Shown here one piece after another: positions 20,543-31,438 of a stretch of DNA of 64,000 nucleotides. Position numbers and translations under genes: made by a program. The stretch's first letter is position 1; the number at the start of each line of letters is the position of its first letter. The notes under the pieces were generated by a model, which saw only the letters and a list, made by a program, of their open reading frames with translations, was not told the DNA's origin and ran no database searches. This DNA is from Acinetobacter sp. ANC 3903. GTDB taxonomy: Bacteria > Pseudomonadota > Gammaproteobacteria > Pseudomonadales > Moraxellaceae. The DNA is taken from NCBI RefSeq assembly GCF_002135315.1, contig NZ_NEGA01000003.1:147607-211606 (forward strand), read 5' to 3'.

Positions 20543-21603
20543 TAATCAAAACTCCTCAATGCCAGACCACATGCCACCATGAGCGAGGAAGCATCATTCT
20601 CTATTTTTTTAATATCGATTTGTGGAGAAAACCCCATTTGCAAAAATGGGTTGGCAATCGTGACGCGATAACCCAGTTTTTGTTGTAGTAATTTCGCGAG
20701 TCCTGGAATATTAGCATTCCCCCCCCCCAATAAAATGTGGTCAATCTCATTAAACTGTGAAGACGAGAAGAAGAACTGCAGTGATCTTGCTGCCTGTTGA
20801 ACTACAGCTTCCAAGAACGGCTCTAAGACTTCAACATCATAGTCATCGGGCAATGAACGGGTTTTCTTGGCACGGCCCGCTTCTTCAAAAGACAGACCAT
20901 AGCGATTTTGAATTTCTTGAGTCAGCTGTTTACCGCCAAACACCTGCTCTCTGGTATAAATCACTTTATTATTTTGCATCACAGATAAGGTCGTCATGGT
21001 ATGACCTATATCTAAAACACCAACCGTATTCACACCTATTGGTAAAGTATCGGAAAATACTTTATAGGCATTTTCTATCGCAAAACTTTCAACATCGGCA
21101 ATTTTTGGTGTCAGGTTAGCCAGTTCCAACACTTCAGCACGTGCTTCTACATTTTCAAGACGCGTTGCAACTAAAAGCACATTCACCCGATTCGGATTGG
21201 CTAAACGATCCGGCAATACTTCAAAATCCAGACTGGCTTCATCCAGAGGAAAGGGAATGTATTGCTCTGCATCCATACGGATCTGAACTTCACGTTCGTC
21301 ATCCGTCATATCGGCATCCATTTCAATGGTTTTGGTAATCACCAATGAAGTTGGGATGGCAAGGGCTGCAGCTTTAGATTGCGTATTGGCAAGATTAAGC
21401 GCTCGCTCTAGTGCATCTCCGACTGCTTCTGGATTTAAAATATTTTTTTCAACAACACTACCTTCAGGCAAAGGAACCAGTGCATAGCTCTCAACCCAGT
21501 ACCTGTTACCGCTCTTAACAGAAAGTTCTAACAATTTAACAGAAGTAGAACTAATATCTACTCCTACTAACCCCTTATTCGGCTTACGATATAACCTGAG
21601 CAC
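20542..21603 (-). CDS. pilM: type IV pilus actin-like protein PilM
   Basis: PilM (353 residues) is a cytoplasmic actin/FtsA-like ATP-binding protein that recruits PilN. Visible parts are GVDISSTSVKLLEL near the N-terminus (phosphate 1), VLDIGHTMTTLSVM (phosphate 2) at about residue 195, and HILLGGGNANIPGL for adenosine binding near residue 300. The start is a GTG with AGGAAG six bases upstream. It is first in pilMNOPQ and divergent from ponA, the arrangement found across gammaproteobacteria. Confidence 0.96.
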   Translation of the reverse strand: MLRLYRKPNKGLVGVDISSTSVKLLELSVKSGNRYWVESYALVPLPEGSVVEKNILNPEAVGDALERALNLANTQSKAAALAIPTSLVITKTIEMDADMTDDEREVQIRMDAEQYIPFPLDEASLDFEVLPDRLANPNRVNVLLVATRLENVEARAEVLELANLTPKIADVESFAIENAYKVFSDTLPIGVNTVGVLDIGHTMTTLSVMQNNKVIYTREQVFGGKQLTQEIQNRYGLSFEEAGRAKKTRSLPDDYDVEVLEPFLEAVVQQAARSLQFFFSSSQFNEIDHILLGGGNANIPGLAKLLQQKLGYRVTIANPFLQMGFSPQIDIKKIENDASSLMVACGLALRSFD

Positions 21604-21768
21604 AATATACTTCCTATTATTTTTTTATCCCCAATAAAAGTAACCTACTAATCAGTGCTGGTCTATAATTTTATACAGATACAATAACTCATCTAACAAT
21701 CTGCATGTGTAAAGGCTATACTGACCGCTAATTAGTTTGCCATTAGCTCTTATTAAAACTTACTTGTT

Positions 21769-24297
21769 ATGAAAAAGCTATCACGTTCGGGCCATGTTCA
21801 TCCATTTTTTTTGATCATAATTATAGTTTTGGTCTCAATTCCGATGGGATTTTATGGCATGTATCTCTATATTGCCCCATCCTTACCCAAAATGACCACC
21901 TTAAAAAAGGCGCCGTTATTAAAACCTTTACAAGTATATAGTGCTGATAATGAGCTTATTGCTGAGTATGGCGGGAAATTGTCTGTTCCTGTGGAATACA
22001 AACAGATTCCAAAACCCTTTATCTCGGCTTTCCTTGCTGCAGAGGATTCATCCTTCTTTGAACATAGCGGAATTAGCTTTAAAGGTTTAGGACGTGCATT
22101 GAGTGAAACCATCACCGGTTCCAACGTACAAACCGGCGGTTCTACCATCACCATGCAGGTGGCTAAAAATTATTATTTAACACCAGAACGCACGCTAAAA
22201 CGCAAACTGACTGAAATTTTCTTAGCACGTAAAATTGAACAGAACCTGACCAAGGAAGAAATTCTCACCCTATATGTGAATAAAATTTTCTTGGGTAAAA
22301 ATGCCTATGGCATTGCTGCAGCTGCAAAAATTTACTACAACAAAAACCTGGATCAGCTCAGTATTGCTCAAATGGCCATGATTGCAGGGCTGCCCAAAGC
22401 ACCTTCAAAATACAATCCTGTGGTCAATCCTACCCGCGCCTTGGAACGTCGCAACTGGATTCTGGGACGTATGCTACAGCTGGGTTATATCAATCAGACT
22501 CAGTATAAACAGGCCATTGCTGAACCCATTAACCTTGATATGCCTGAACGTGGCATCAATAATAAATTTCCCTATGTGGGCGAAATGGTACGTTCAGAAT
22601 TAATGGAAAAGTTTGGTGAACAAGCAATTGATTCTGGATATAAAGTCTATACCACCATTAATAGTCAACGTCAGGCTTTCGCAGAACAATCGGTACAAGA
22701 AGGTCTCGAAGCCTATGACCGTCGACATGGCTGGAGAGGTGCTGAAGCCCATGACAAACCCTTGAGCGAATTCATGGCGTATGCAAATACCTATCCTGCC
22801 AAGGTGATTAAAGTCGATAAAAATGCTTTTGAAGCATTGATGCAAGATGGCTCTAACGTGACTGTACCTTGGTCAGGCATGTCTTGGGCTTCTCCTTACA
22901 GGAATGCCAACAGTGTAGGTCCTGCTCCACGCACAGCTTCCCAAATTGTTAAAGTAAACGATATTATTCGGTTACGCCCGAATGACAATAAATCCTCTTG
23001 GGCACTGGTACAAATTCCTAAAGCTCAAGGTCAGCTCATTGCATTGAACCCCAACAACGGCGCAATTGAAGCCATTGTCGGGGGATATAATTTTTACCAG
23101 TCCAAATTTAACCGTGCCTTACAAGGCTGGCGTCAACCAGGTTCCACCATCAAACCTTTTGTCTATGCATTGGCACTTGAGCGTGGCATGACACCCTACA
23201 GTATGGTCAATGACAGTCCGATCACGATAGGAAAATGGTCACCGAAAAACTCGGATGGTCGTTATCTTGGCATGATTCCATTACGTCGCGCCTTGTATTT
23301 ATCACGGAATACCGTGTCCGTTCGCCTGCTGCAAACGGTGGGTATTGAGCGCACCCGACAATTACTGATGGATTTCGGTTTGCATGAAAATCAGATCCCG
23401 CGAAATTACACCATTGCCCTAGGTACACCACAAGTTCTTCCGATTCAAATGGCCACAGGTTATGCCACATTCGCCAATGGCGGTTACCGCATTCAGCCGC
23501 ATTTTATTGACCGTATTGAAGATGCATATGGCAAAGTGATTTATCAAAGTAATCCGGACTATGCATGTATTTCCTGCATCAACCAAACTGATGAAGAAAC
23601 TAACTCTGCAGAACCGGTAACCCCTGATGATGAAGTAATTGATGTCACCAATCAGACATTACCAGAAGAAAAAGAACTGGCCAAACTTGAACTTGATGAA
23701 ACAAAAAGCCAGTACCGTCAGGCACAGCGTGTCTTAAAATCAAGCTCTGCATATGACATGGCCAATATTCTGCGTGATGTGATTCAGCATGGTACCGGAC
23801 GTGCCGCATTAAGAATTGGTCGCGATGATCTTGGCGGTAAAACCGGAACAACCAATGATGCCAAAGATGCCTGGTTTGCCGGTTTTAATGGCAAACTGGT
23901 GACGGTTGCCTGGGTCGGTTTTGACCAGCCGACTACGTTGGGTCGCCTTGAGTATGGGGGTGTTGCCGCCTTGCCAATCTGGACCAACTTTATGGGCAAT
24001 GCCTTAAAAGGCACACCGGCAGCCTGGGTGCATTTTGACAAAAACGCCAAAGCACCAACCAATCATAACCAGACGATTACTGTCGGTGAACCTGTTCAAA
24101 CAGACCGTTCATCTCCACCTTTGGCTCGTCCATTGTATCGTCCAGCACCGGTTGCTCCAGCACGGGCACCGGAACGTGACTTTGAAGATCTTCCTGGAGA
24201 GAAAATCCTGGTTCCGGATAATACCAACCCGCCAGACATGCAAAAACAAAACCACAAACCGGATGCACTTGATCATCTGATTGATGTATTTGAATAG
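21769..24297 (+). CDS. ponA: bifunctional penicillin-binding protein 1A
   Basis: This 842-residue class A PBP polymerises and cross-links peptidoglycan. After a membrane anchor (about residues 12-36), the glycosyltransferase domain shows EDSSFFEHSG (catalytic Glu92) and GGSTITMQVAKN, with Met where many relatives have Gln. An OB-like inserted domain follows. The transpeptidase domain has GSTIKPF (nucleophile Ser459), SRNTVS and KTGTTND (Lys691). The C-terminal 80 residues are Pro-rich and disordered. It is transcribed away from pilM over a 165-base shared promoter region and ends at a bidirectional terminator. Confidence 0.96.
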   Translation: MKKLSRSGHVHPFFLIIIIVLVSIPMGFYGMYLYIAPSLPKMTTLKKAPLLKPLQVYSADNELIAEYGGKLSVPVEYKQIPKPFISAFLAAEDSSFFEHSGISFKGLGRALSETITGSNVQTGGSTITMQVAKNYYLTPERTLKRKLTEIFLARKIEQNLTKEEILTLYVNKIFLGKNAYGIAAAAKIYYNKNLDQLSIAQMAMIAGLPKAPSKYNPVVNPTRALERRNWILGRMLQLGYINQTQYKQAIAEPINLDMPERGINNKFPYVGEMVRSELMEKFGEQAIDSGYKVYTTINSQRQAFAEQSVQEGLEAYDRRHGWRGAEAHDKPLSEFMAYANTYPAKVIKVDKNAFEALMQDGSNVTVPWSGMSWASPYRNANSVGPAPRTASQIVKVNDIIRLRPNDNKSSWALVQIPKAQGQLIALNPNNGAIEAIVGGYNFYQSKFNRALQGWRQPGSTIKPFVYALALERGMTPYSMVNDSPITIGKWSPKNSDGRYLGMIPLRRALYLSRNTVSVRLLQTVGIERTRQLLMDFGLHENQIPRNYTIALGTPQVLPIQMATGYATFANGGYRIQPHFIDRIEDAYGKVIYQSNPDYACISCINQTDEETNSAEPVTPDDEVIDVTNQTLPEEKELAKLELDETKSQYRQAQRVLKSSSAYDMANILRDVIQHGTGRAALRIGRDDLGGKTGTTNDAKDAWFAGFNGKLVTVAWVGFDQPTTLGRLEYGGVAALPIWTNFMGNALKGTPAAWVHFDKNAKAPTNHNQTITVGEPVQTDRSSPPLARPLYRPAPVAPARAPERDFEDLPGEKILVPDNTNPPDMQKQNHKPDALDHLIDVFE

Positions 24298-24303
24298 CAT
24301 GCT

Positions 24304-24330
24304 AAAAAGCCCTCGAATGAGGGCTTTTTT
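24304..24330. terminator. bidirectional terminator between ponA and rlmA
   Basis: AAAAAGCCCTC and GAGGGCTTTTTT form an 8-bp or longer stem with runs on both sides, between two converging genes. Confidence 0.9.
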
Positions 24331-24337
24331 ATTGGGC

Positions 24338-25141
24338 TTATTTCTTTTTGAATAAATAAATCTGGAATTGGGCTTTTAACTCAAACTGATCTTTCTGTTC
24401 CAAAGCCTGACGACGTTCTGGCTTGGCTTTATAAGCATAAGGTGTCATGGCAATCAGATGCTTTAAATCTTCCTGTTGCAAGATAAAGGGCGCATCTACG
24501 ATACTCTCCCCTACCAGCTCAAAAGCATCTTCCAGCTGAGCAACAAATTTATGTGGTTCATGCGGATTCACGTCTTCAAAAAGCGCCTCACGCATGGCAT
24601 ATAAATGCTCTGTTGCAGGCGTAACCACTATCAAATAGGCATGCGGTTTCAGTACCCGTAATATCTCCTGTTTTGGAATAGGGCTAAACAAGCTGGTACA
24701 CAAGTCGATTGATGCATCTAAAACAGGTAATGTTGCACCCGTTCCAACCACCCAGGTCACATTTTTATTCAGCTTGGCTGCAACCTGAACTGCATTTTTG
24801 GCAATATCTACACCGACACATTGCAGCACTTCCGCCTGCATGGCATTGGTGTAATAACCTTCACCACAACCGATATCCAGCAGATTTTCAATGCGTAATT
24901 CGCGAATTTTTTCAACCACGGCCTGTTGTAAAGGGGCATAAAAACCTGCACTTAAAAATGCACGACGTGCTTGTACCGATTCAGGCGTATCACCCGGATT
25001 TTTACTGTGCTTATGCTGCACCACATGCAGGTTCACATAGCCTTGTTTTGCCACGTCATAACTGTGGTTATTCACACAGTGCCATGTTTTTTCGGTCAGT
25101 TTCAATGCTTCATGACAGACAGGACACATCAGCAGATTCAT
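24338..25141 (-). CDS. rlmA: 23S rRNA (guanine-N1)-methyltransferase, RlmA type
   Basis: The 267-residue protein has the RlmA layout. An N-terminal zinc finger uses Cys6, Cys9, Cys22 and His26, followed by a SAM-binding methyltransferase domain with LLDIGCGEGYYT at about residues 93-104 and ASIDLCTSLFSP further on. RlmA-I methylates G745 of 23S rRNA in Gram-negatives. The ATG has GGAG six bases upstream. It lies beyond the mraY terminator, so it is probably a separate unit. Confidence 0.88.
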   Translation of the reverse strand: MNLLMCPVCHEALKLTEKTWHCVNNHSYDVAKQGYVNLHVVQHKHSKNPGDTPESVQARRAFLSAGFYAPLQQAVVEKIRELRIENLLDIGCGEGYYTNAMQAEVLQCVGVDIAKNAVQVAAKLNKNVTWVVGTGATLPVLDASIDLCTSLFSPIPKQEILRVLKPHAYLIVVTPATEHLYAMREALFEDVNPHEPHKFVAQLEDAFELVGESIVDAPFILQQEDLKHLIAMTPYAYKAKPERRQALEQKDQFELKAQFQIYLFKKK

Positions 25142-25171
25142 ATTTTTCTCCAGTGCCTGAAATCAGGCGAT

Positions 25172-25206
25172 AAAAAAGCCGGCAGATGTGGGAGCAAATG
25201 CCGGCT
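25172..25206 (-). terminator. terminator after mraY
   Basis: AGCCGGCA/TGCCGGCT stem with a 14-base loop, followed by TTTTTT on the minus strand. Confidence 0.8.
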
Positions 25207-25221
25207 CTTTCGAATATTTGC

Positions 25222-26340
25222 TTAACGCAATTTTAAGGTCATTAAGCCTAAAACTACCAGCATAATTGTGATAATCCAGAAACGAATCACCACCTGGGTT
25301 TCACGCCAGCCTTTTTTCTCATAATGATGATGCAACGGCGCCATCAGGAAGACCCGCTTGTTACGCATGCGCAGTGAACCGATCTGCAAGAATACTGAAA
25401 TGGCTTCTACCACAAAAACACCACCCATAATTGCAAATACGATTTCCTGACGAACCATGACTGCAATGGTACCTAGCATTGCACCTAAGGATAAGGCACC
25501 GACATCACCCATGAATACTTGCGCAGGATGTGCGTTATACCAAAGGAAAGCCAAGCCGGCACCAATCATTGCAGCGCAGATTACCACCAATTCAGAGGAA
25601 TATTTCACATAAGGCATGTGTAGATAATTGGCAAAACGGACATCCCCGGCAAGGTAGGCAAACACGCCCAAACCTGCTGCAACCAGAACGATTGGCATAA
25701 TTGCCAGACCATCCAGACCATCGGTCAGGTTGACCGCATTGGAGGCACCGTTAATCACCAAATAAGTAAAGATAATAAAACCAATTCCCAAAGGAATAAC
25801 CGAGAATGGAATAGACAGATTTTTAAAGAACGGAATTAATAAATCCAGCATATTCGCGGTATGTACAGGATTGGCCTGCTGAGTAGCAATCACATACAGC
25901 GCAATACCGGCGCCTAATGATCCGACCGACGTCCAGAAGAATTTTTTTCGTGCAGGCAAGCCGGCATTGTCTTTATAACGGACTTTAATCCAGTCATCTG
26001 CCCAACCTACGGCACCAAAGATCACCATTACCCCAAGCACAATCCAGACATAAGGATTAGATAAGTCAGCCCAAAGCAAAGTTGATATCCCAATCGACAG
26101 CAGGATCAAAATCCCGCCCATGGTGGGTGTACCCATTTTTTTGGCATGACCTTCAGGAGCAAATGAACTGACTGCTTGGCCATATTTGAGTGCTTGTAGC
26201 TTACGGATCATCACTGGACCCAAAACCAGTCCAATAGTCAATGCAGTTAATACACTGAGCAAAGCACGTAGTGTTAAATAACGAACCACCTGAAACGAGC
26301 TGTTATAGCCCGCCAGTTGTTCAAATAGCCATAACAGCAT
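25222..26340 (-). CDS. mraY: phospho-N-acetylmuramoyl-pentapeptide transferase
   Basis: MraY (372 residues, about ten membrane segments) makes lipid I from UDP-MurNAc-pentapeptide and undecaprenyl phosphate in the inner membrane. Signature sequences are [21 protein letters not shown] with the Mg-binding Asp pair, [13 protein letters not shown], and the HHHYEKKGW loop near the C-terminus. It overlaps murF by one base and is the last gene of the cluster here; murD, ftsW and murG do not follow. Confidence 0.97.
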   Translation of the reverse strand: MLLWLFEQLAGYNSSFQVVRYLTLRALLSVLTALTIGLVLGPVMIRKLQALKYGQAVSSFAPEGHAKKMGTPTMGGILILLSIGISTLLWADLSNPYVWIVLGVMVIFGAVGWADDWIKVRYKDNAGLPARKKFFWTSVGSLGAGIALYVIATQQANPVHTANMLDLLIPFFKNLSIPFSVIPLGIGFIIFTYLVINGASNAVNLTDGLDGLAIMPIVLVAAGLGVFAYLAGDVRFANYLHMPYVKYSSELVVICAAMIGAGLAFLWYNAHPAQVFMGDVGALSLGAMLGTIAVMVRQEIVFAIMGGVFVVEAISVFLQIGSLRMRNKRVFLMAPLHHHYEKKGWRETQVVIRFWIITIMLVVLGLMTLKLR

Positions 26341-27749
26341 TAAATTTTCTCCATCAAATCAGCCATCAATGTTTCCATGTGGGTATAACGAGAACCTTTA
26401 AACAGGAAACTCATGGATTGAGGTTGATGTGTTTCAATTAAACCAAGTAAGAAAGGAAGGGCTTGTGCCTGATTCAAAAAGGCCTGCAATTTTTTTCCAT
26501 ACTGGGTACTGCGCGCCCCTTCTTGGGTGGCTGGAGCAAATTCACCCACGGCAACCACGAAGTGAACGCCCTGTACCGAAACCAGGTCACGGCCCAACAT
26601 ATAGTGTTGCTGGGCTGCACTTGTGCCCAATTCACCAATATCGCCAATTACCATCACCTTGACACCTTCCTGCTGGGCAAGCACTTCTGCTGCTGCACGC
26701 ATGGAAGTTGGATTGGCATTGTAAGTATCATCAATAAACAGATGCTTTTCAGTATGCATAAAGTTCAAACGACCTTTAGCACCCGTCGCCTGTTCCAGAC
26801 CAATCACAATATCGTCCAGCGCAACACCAATCGCGAGCGCAAAAGCTGTCGCAGCAGTGGCATTCTGAACATTATGTTCACCGGCAAATGGCAGACTGAT
26901 CTGACGCACACCTTGAGGGGTATTTAAAGTAAAACCGGAAGATTGTGCATGCAATTCAATGTCAGTTGAAAACACATCCCCACCCTGCCCGAAACTCAAA
27001 ACTTTTTCGGTCTGTACTGCCTGGCGAATAGCTTCAGCAAAATCATCGGCTGCAGGAACGATAGACGTCCCTGTTGCGGCAATATGTGCATAAATTTCCG
27101 ATTTAGCCCGGCAGATACCATCACGTCCGCCAAATTCACCCAAATGTGCCGTACCAATGTTGATAATCCCGGCAACATGCGGTTGCACCAGATTTGAGGT
27201 GTAGTCAATCTCACCCTGATGGCTCGCGCCAAGTTCCATGACCGCAAACTGATGTTCGGCACGCAGCTCAAGCAACATCATTGGCACACCCAAATCGTTA
27301 TTCAGATTCCCACGGGTAATTAAGGTCGGTGCCAGACGCGATAAAATACTGCCCAGCATTTCCTTAGTGGTGGTTTTACCACTACTGCCGGTTAGCGCAA
27401 TCACTTTCAACTGTGAATTTTGCGCACGGCGATAAGCTCCTAGATGTCCCAATGCCAGACGGGTATCAACGACAACCAGCTGACAAATATCAGCTGCTAC
27501 CGGCTGGCTGACAATCGCAATTTCACAGCCATTGCCTGCCACTTGTGCCACAAAGTCATGCGCATCAAAACGCTCGCCTTGCAGGGCAAGAAATGCATCG
27601 CCTTGTTCGGCATAACGGGAATCTGTCAAAATTCGTTTGATTGCGCCTTGAGGCACTTTCTCATTTAACCAGTAACCCTGTGTGGCTTCAGCAAGCTGCG
27701 CTGCTGTCCATGGCTCTAAAGGTACTGTACTGGTAGTTGATGTATGCAT
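26340..27749 (-). CDS. murF: UDP-N-acetylmuramoyl-tripeptide--D-alanyl-D-alanine ligase
   Basis: MurF (469 residues) adds D-Ala-D-Ala to the UDP-MurNAc-tripeptide using ATP. The substrate domain has [14 protein letters not shown], the ATPase domain has [12 protein letters not shown], and the C-terminal domain has [11 protein letters not shown]. The gene follows murE by 9 bases and shares one base with mraY. Confidence 0.96.
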   Translation of the reverse strand: MHTSTTSTVPLEPWTAAQLAEATQGYWLNEKVPQGAIKRILTDSRYAEQGDAFLALQGERFDAHDFVAQVAGNGCEIAIVSQPVAADICQLVVVDTRLALGHLGAYRRAQNSQLKVIALTGSSGKTTTKEMLGSILSRLAPTLITRGNLNNDLGVPMMLLELRAEHQFAVMELGASHQGEIDYTSNLVQPHVAGIINIGTAHLGEFGGRDGICRAKSEIYAHIAATGTSIVPAADDFAEAIRQAVQTEKVLSFGQGGDVFSTDIELHAQSSGFTLNTPQGVRQISLPFAGEHNVQNATAATAFALAIGVALDDIVIGLEQATGAKGRLNFMHTEKHLFIDDTYNANPTSMRAAAEVLAQQEGVKVMVIGDIGELGTSAAQQHYMLGRDLVSVQGVHFVVAVGEFAPATQEGARSTQYGKKLQAFLNQAQALPFLLGLIETHQPQSMSFLFKGSRYTHMETLMADLMEKI

Positions 27750-27758
27750 GATGGTTTC

Positions 27759-29255
27759 CTATTGCGCAGGATAAGCTGAATCTGGTGTGTGATGCTGTGT
27801 GTCGATCGCGGATTGCACTTCAATCACATCATCAAACCAATGACGTACGCCATCAATTTCCTGATAGTTTTCATGCCCCTTGCCGGCAATGACCACAATG
27901 TCACCCGCCTGAGCCTGTTTCACTGCAAATTTAATCGCTTCACGGCGGTCATGAATTTCATGCACTGTATGTGCTGAAAAATCGATCCCAGCTTTCATAT
28001 CGGCAAAAATCTGTTCTGGATTTTCGGTGCGCGGATTATCTGAAGTGATCAGTGCGACATCGGCATGATCCAAGGCAGCCTGGGTCATCAGCGGACGCTT
28101 GCCACGATCACGGTCGCCACCACAGCCAAAGACTGCCCATAAATTTTTCGATACATGGCGTTTTAAAGTGGTCAGCACCTGAATCAGGGCATCTGGCGTA
28201 TGGGCATAATCCACCACAAACAGACGCTCGCCATCACGGATCACCTGCATACGACCTGGCGCACCTTTCAGTTGCGCTGCAACTGCAATCAAATCCGCCA
28301 GCTTAAAGCCTGCCTGCTCTGCAGCAATCAGACTTGCGACAATATTTTCGATATTAAAATGACCGAGCAATGGGCTATGCACTTCAAATTCACCCTGTGC
28401 CGTGCACAGTTTAAAGCAGGCACCACTTAAGCTATATTGAATATTTTCAACTTGATAGTCAGCTTTATGAGTGATTGAGTAAGTGAGGATTTTTGGTCGG
28501 GCTAGATTTGATTGTGCCGCCTCAATCATGACCTGTACATGCTCATCATCAATGTTGATAATCGCCACTTTTAAACTGGAAAATTTAAATAATCGCGACT
28601 TGGCTTCAGCATAGGCTTCAAGTGTACCGTGATAATCCAGATGATCACGACTTAAGTTGCTATACGCCGCAATTTCGATATCGCAACCATTCAAACGACC
28701 CTGTTCCAGACCGTGTGAGCTGGCTTCAATCGCAGCAAATTCAGCACCGGCCTGTGCATATTCATGTAATGCATTTTGCAACTGCAAAGCATCCAGAGTG
28801 GTATGCGAAGAAGCTTCCAGATTCGGCAAAATACCGTTACCGGTAGTTCCCATCACGGCGCATTTCTTGCCTTGCAACATCAACAGTTCCGCAATTAAAC
28901 GCGAGATGGTGGTTTTACCGTTGGTTCCTGTCACCGCAATAATCTGTGCCGCCTGCACCGGCTGGCTGGCCTGCAAATACTGTTTTTGCCATTGTCCCAT
29001 CAGCTGGCGAACTGTAGGCACCACAATACTGTTTTCCAGGCCTAACTCCGTTTCACTCACCACCGCCAAGGCACCACGTGCCAAAGCCGATTGTGCAAAC
29101 TGCAGCGTTTTTTCAGGCTGAGAAAAACTAGTCAGGGCAATAAAAATTTGCCCTGCTTCAACTTTACGACTATCTAAACTAAAGCCACCGAATGGCTTGC
29201 TCATCCATCCAGCGGTTTTCTCAGTACTGTAGAGATCTTGAAATGTAATCGACAT
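27759..29255 (-). CDS. murE: UDP-MurNAc-tripeptide synthetase (meso-diaminopimelate adding)
   Basis: MurE (498 residues) adds meso-diaminopimelate to UDP-MurNAc-L-Ala-D-Glu. SLDSRKVEAGQIFIAL is in the UDP-binding domain, GTNGKTTISRL is the P-loop, and SDNPRTENP matches the DNPR motif that selects meso-diaminopimelate rather than lysine, as expected for a Gram-negative. ATG with AGGTGA upstream; it follows ftsI by 10 bases. Confidence 0.96.
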   Translation of the reverse strand: MSITFQDLYSTEKTAGWMSKPFGGFSLDSRKVEAGQIFIALTSFSQPEKTLQFAQSALARGALAVVSETELGLENSIVVPTVRQLMGQWQKQYLQASQPVQAAQIIAVTGTNGKTTISRLIAELLMLQGKKCAVMGTTGNGILPNLEASSHTTLDALQLQNALHEYAQAGAEFAAIEASSHGLEQGRLNGCDIEIAAYSNLSRDHLDYHGTLEAYAEAKSRLFKFSSLKVAIINIDDEHVQVMIEAAQSNLARPKILTYSITHKADYQVENIQYSLSGACFKLCTAQGEFEVHSPLLGHFNIENIVASLIAAEQAGFKLADLIAVAAQLKGAPGRMQVIRDGERLFVVDYAHTPDALIQVLTTLKRHVSKNLWAVFGCGGDRDRGKRPLMTQAALDHADVALITSDNPRTENPEQIFADMKAGIDFSAHTVHEIHDRREAIKFAVKQAQAGDIVVIAGKGHENYQEIDGVRHWFDDVIEVQSAIDTQHHTPDSAYPAQ

Positions 29256-29265
29256 TCATCACCTG

Positions 29266-31092
29266 TTACTGGATTTTGGGAGTATCTAAAGGTTTATCTA
29301 AAGGCACGTTCATCAAACGTAATGATTCTTGCATCACCCGTGCAAACACAGGGGCTGCCACCAAACCACCGTAATATTGCCCTTTCGGATTTTCCACCAC
29401 AATGACCATGGCCAAGCGTGGATCACTTACCGGTGCCATACCCGCAAACAATGCACGATATTCCGAGTCTGAATAGCCTTTACGGTCTGCACGTAATTTA
29501 TGTGCTGTCCCGGTCTTACCCGCCACACGATAACCCGGAATATTGGCCTGCTGTGCTGTACCACCCGGTAAGGTCACCGCTTCCATCATCAATAGCACCT
29601 GTTCAGCAATTTTCGGATCGACAATTTGCTCGCCCTTAGGTGGCTGTTCCAGCTTATACAAGCTTAAAGGCACTTTTCTACCTTTATTGGCGATCATGGC
29701 ATAGGCATCGGCAATTTGCAGTACGGTCGCGTTCAGACCATAACCATAGGCCATGGTACCCACTTCCGATACATTCCATTTGCTTGGCGGCAAAATCAGA
29801 CCCGCACTTTCACCCGGGAATTTAACTGCGGAACGCTGTCCCATGCCCACACGTTTGTAAAATGTAGGCAAGGTTGCATAAGGCAGTGATAAGGCAATTT
29901 TTGCCACGCCAACATTGGAAGATTTCTGGATAATCCCGCCCAGGGTAAGTACGCCATAGTTATGAGTATCACGAATGGTATGGTTACCAATACGCATACT
30001 GCCCGGCGAAGTATTCACAATAGAGTTCGCGGTATATTTGCCACTTTCCAGTGCCATCGCCACAGTCAGCGGTTTCATGGTAGAACCCGGTTCGAATGAA
30101 TCGACTGCACCGCGGTTACGCATGGCATCTTTATTGGTTAAACTTTTCTTATCGTTCGGGTTATAAGATGGCCAGCTGGTCATGGCCAGGATTTCACCGG
30201 TTTTAACATCTACAGCAATCGCAGTGGCAGAACGTGCATTATTGGCCACACCGGCAGCGGTCAATTCACGGTACAGAATATATTGCAGACGCGAATCGAT
30301 ACTTAAGGTGATATTTTCCCCTGCTTCCACTTCTTTGATAACTTCAGGATCTTTAAAACGGTTGCCTTTTTTATCACGCACAATTTGCTGTTCGCCATCA
30401 TGACCAGACAACGCACTATTCAGCTGCATCTCCAGACCTTCAATCCCGGTCCCTTCACTATTGGTTAAACCAATAATCTGGGCATTCGGCTGCGGCTGCG
30501 GATAGTAACGTTTATAGTTTTTCTCGGTATAAACAGCTTGAAACTCACGTTTGGCAATCAGTTCAGCTTGCTGGGGTGGAATTTCTTTTTGCAGGACCAG
30601 ATAACGTGAACGAGGCTTGTCGTTCATCTTCTTTTTCAACTCTGCACGATCGATGCCCACCGCATCGGCAAGTTCATCCAGATTGAGGTTTTTATCGGGT
30701 AACTGGCGTTTCAGTTTACGGTTATGAGGATCTTTGGCCAGCTCAGCCGTAATCTCATCAAACAGTTTTTTGGTTTCAAAATAGTCGCGCGGATCAATCA
30801 CCACTTTCATGACCGGCGTACTAATGGCCAAGGGCACGCCATGACGATCATAGATCACGCCACGCATCGCCTTGACTTTTTCCGTTCTTAAAATGTTGGC
30901 ATTGGCCTTGTTTTGCAAAAAGTCCTTGTTGATGACCTGTACATAGAATGCACGGCTCACCAAAGCCAAAAAGCATAGTAAAACCACACTCCACATCAGA
31001 TAAAAACGCCACATATCTACGCTAAGGGCATTTTTCTCGGTAATCGGCTGCTGCTTTTTGCGTGTTGCCTGACTTGTTCTCTTGTCCACCAT
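29266..31092 (-). CDS. ftsI: division-specific transpeptidase PBP3
   Basis: FtsI (608 residues) cross-links septal peptidoglycan with FtsW. It has a cytoplasmic tail, one membrane anchor at about residues 28-50, a pedestal domain beginning near RGVIYDRHG, and a transpeptidase domain with GSTMKP (nucleophile Ser337), SSN (in KSSNVG) and KTGTAH (Lys526). This is a main beta-lactam target. It follows ftsL by 13 bases. Confidence 0.97.
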   Translation of the reverse strand: MVDKRTSQATRKKQQPITEKNALSVDMWRFYLMWSVVLLCFLALVSRAFYVQVINKDFLQNKANANILRTEKVKAMRGVIYDRHGVPLAISTPVMKVVIDPRDYFETKKLFDEITAELAKDPHNRKLKRQLPDKNLNLDELADAVGIDRAELKKKMNDKPRSRYLVLQKEIPPQQAELIAKREFQAVYTEKNYKRYYPQPQPNAQIIGLTNSEGTGIEGLEMQLNSALSGHDGEQQIVRDKKGNRFKDPEVIKEVEAGENITLSIDSRLQYILYRELTAAGVANNARSATAIAVDVKTGEILAMTSWPSYNPNDKKSLTNKDAMRNRGAVDSFEPGSTMKPLTVAMALESGKYTANSIVNTSPGSMRIGNHTIRDTHNYGVLTLGGIIQKSSNVGVAKIALSLPYATLPTFYKRVGMGQRSAVKFPGESAGLILPPSKWNVSEVGTMAYGYGLNATVLQIADAYAMIANKGRKVPLSLYKLEQPPKGEQIVDPKIAEQVLLMMEAVTLPGGTAQQANIPGYRVAGKTGTAHKLRADRKGYSDSEYRALFAGMAPVSDPRLAMVIVVENPKGQYYGGLVAAPVFARVMQESLRLMNVPLDKPLDTPKIQ

Positions 31093-31105
31093 ATTACAGC
31101 TAGCC

Positions 31106-31438
31106 TTATTTTTTATCTTCTGGAGTCATTGGTAAAGAAATTACAACCGTCTGCGCGGCAGGTGGCGAGTACATGCGCAATTGCGTTACCGCACGCGTGC
31201 CAATTTGCGCCGTTGCACCAAAGGTTTGTTGCTCAATCAGCAAACGCCCCCACTCTGCATTCAGATCATCCCTTTCCCGCATAAAAGAACTTAACTCGCG
31301 ATAATCATGACGATATTCAAATACCTGGAATACCACCATCAATGCGCTAACAAAGACCAGTAGCAGCAAAACGATATAACTGATGATTTTTTTCATCGGC
31401 TTTTTACCGGTTTTCTTTTCAACAACTTCAGTTTTCAT
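31106..31438 (-). CDS. ftsL: cell division protein FtsL
   Basis: FtsL (110 residues) has a short basic cytoplasmic part, one membrane segment at about residues 18-38, and a periplasmic coiled coil (YRELSSFMRERDDLNAEWGRL) that binds FtsB and FtsQ. The sequence itself is poorly conserved, so the call rests on this layout and on the position between rsmH and ftsI. Its ATG overlaps the rsmH stop by one base. Confidence 0.9.
   Translation of the reverse strand: MKTEVVEKKTGKKPMKKIISYIVLLLLVFVSALMVVFQVFEYRHDYRELSSFMRERDDLNAEWGRLLIEQQTFGATAQIGTRAVTQLRMYSPPAAQTVVISLPMTPEDKK

Noticed and set aside
22138..22170. Gln-to-Met change in the PonA GGSTIT motif as a defect
   Set aside because: I recall the same Met in Acinetobacter PBP1a proteins, and the catalytic Glu is intact.
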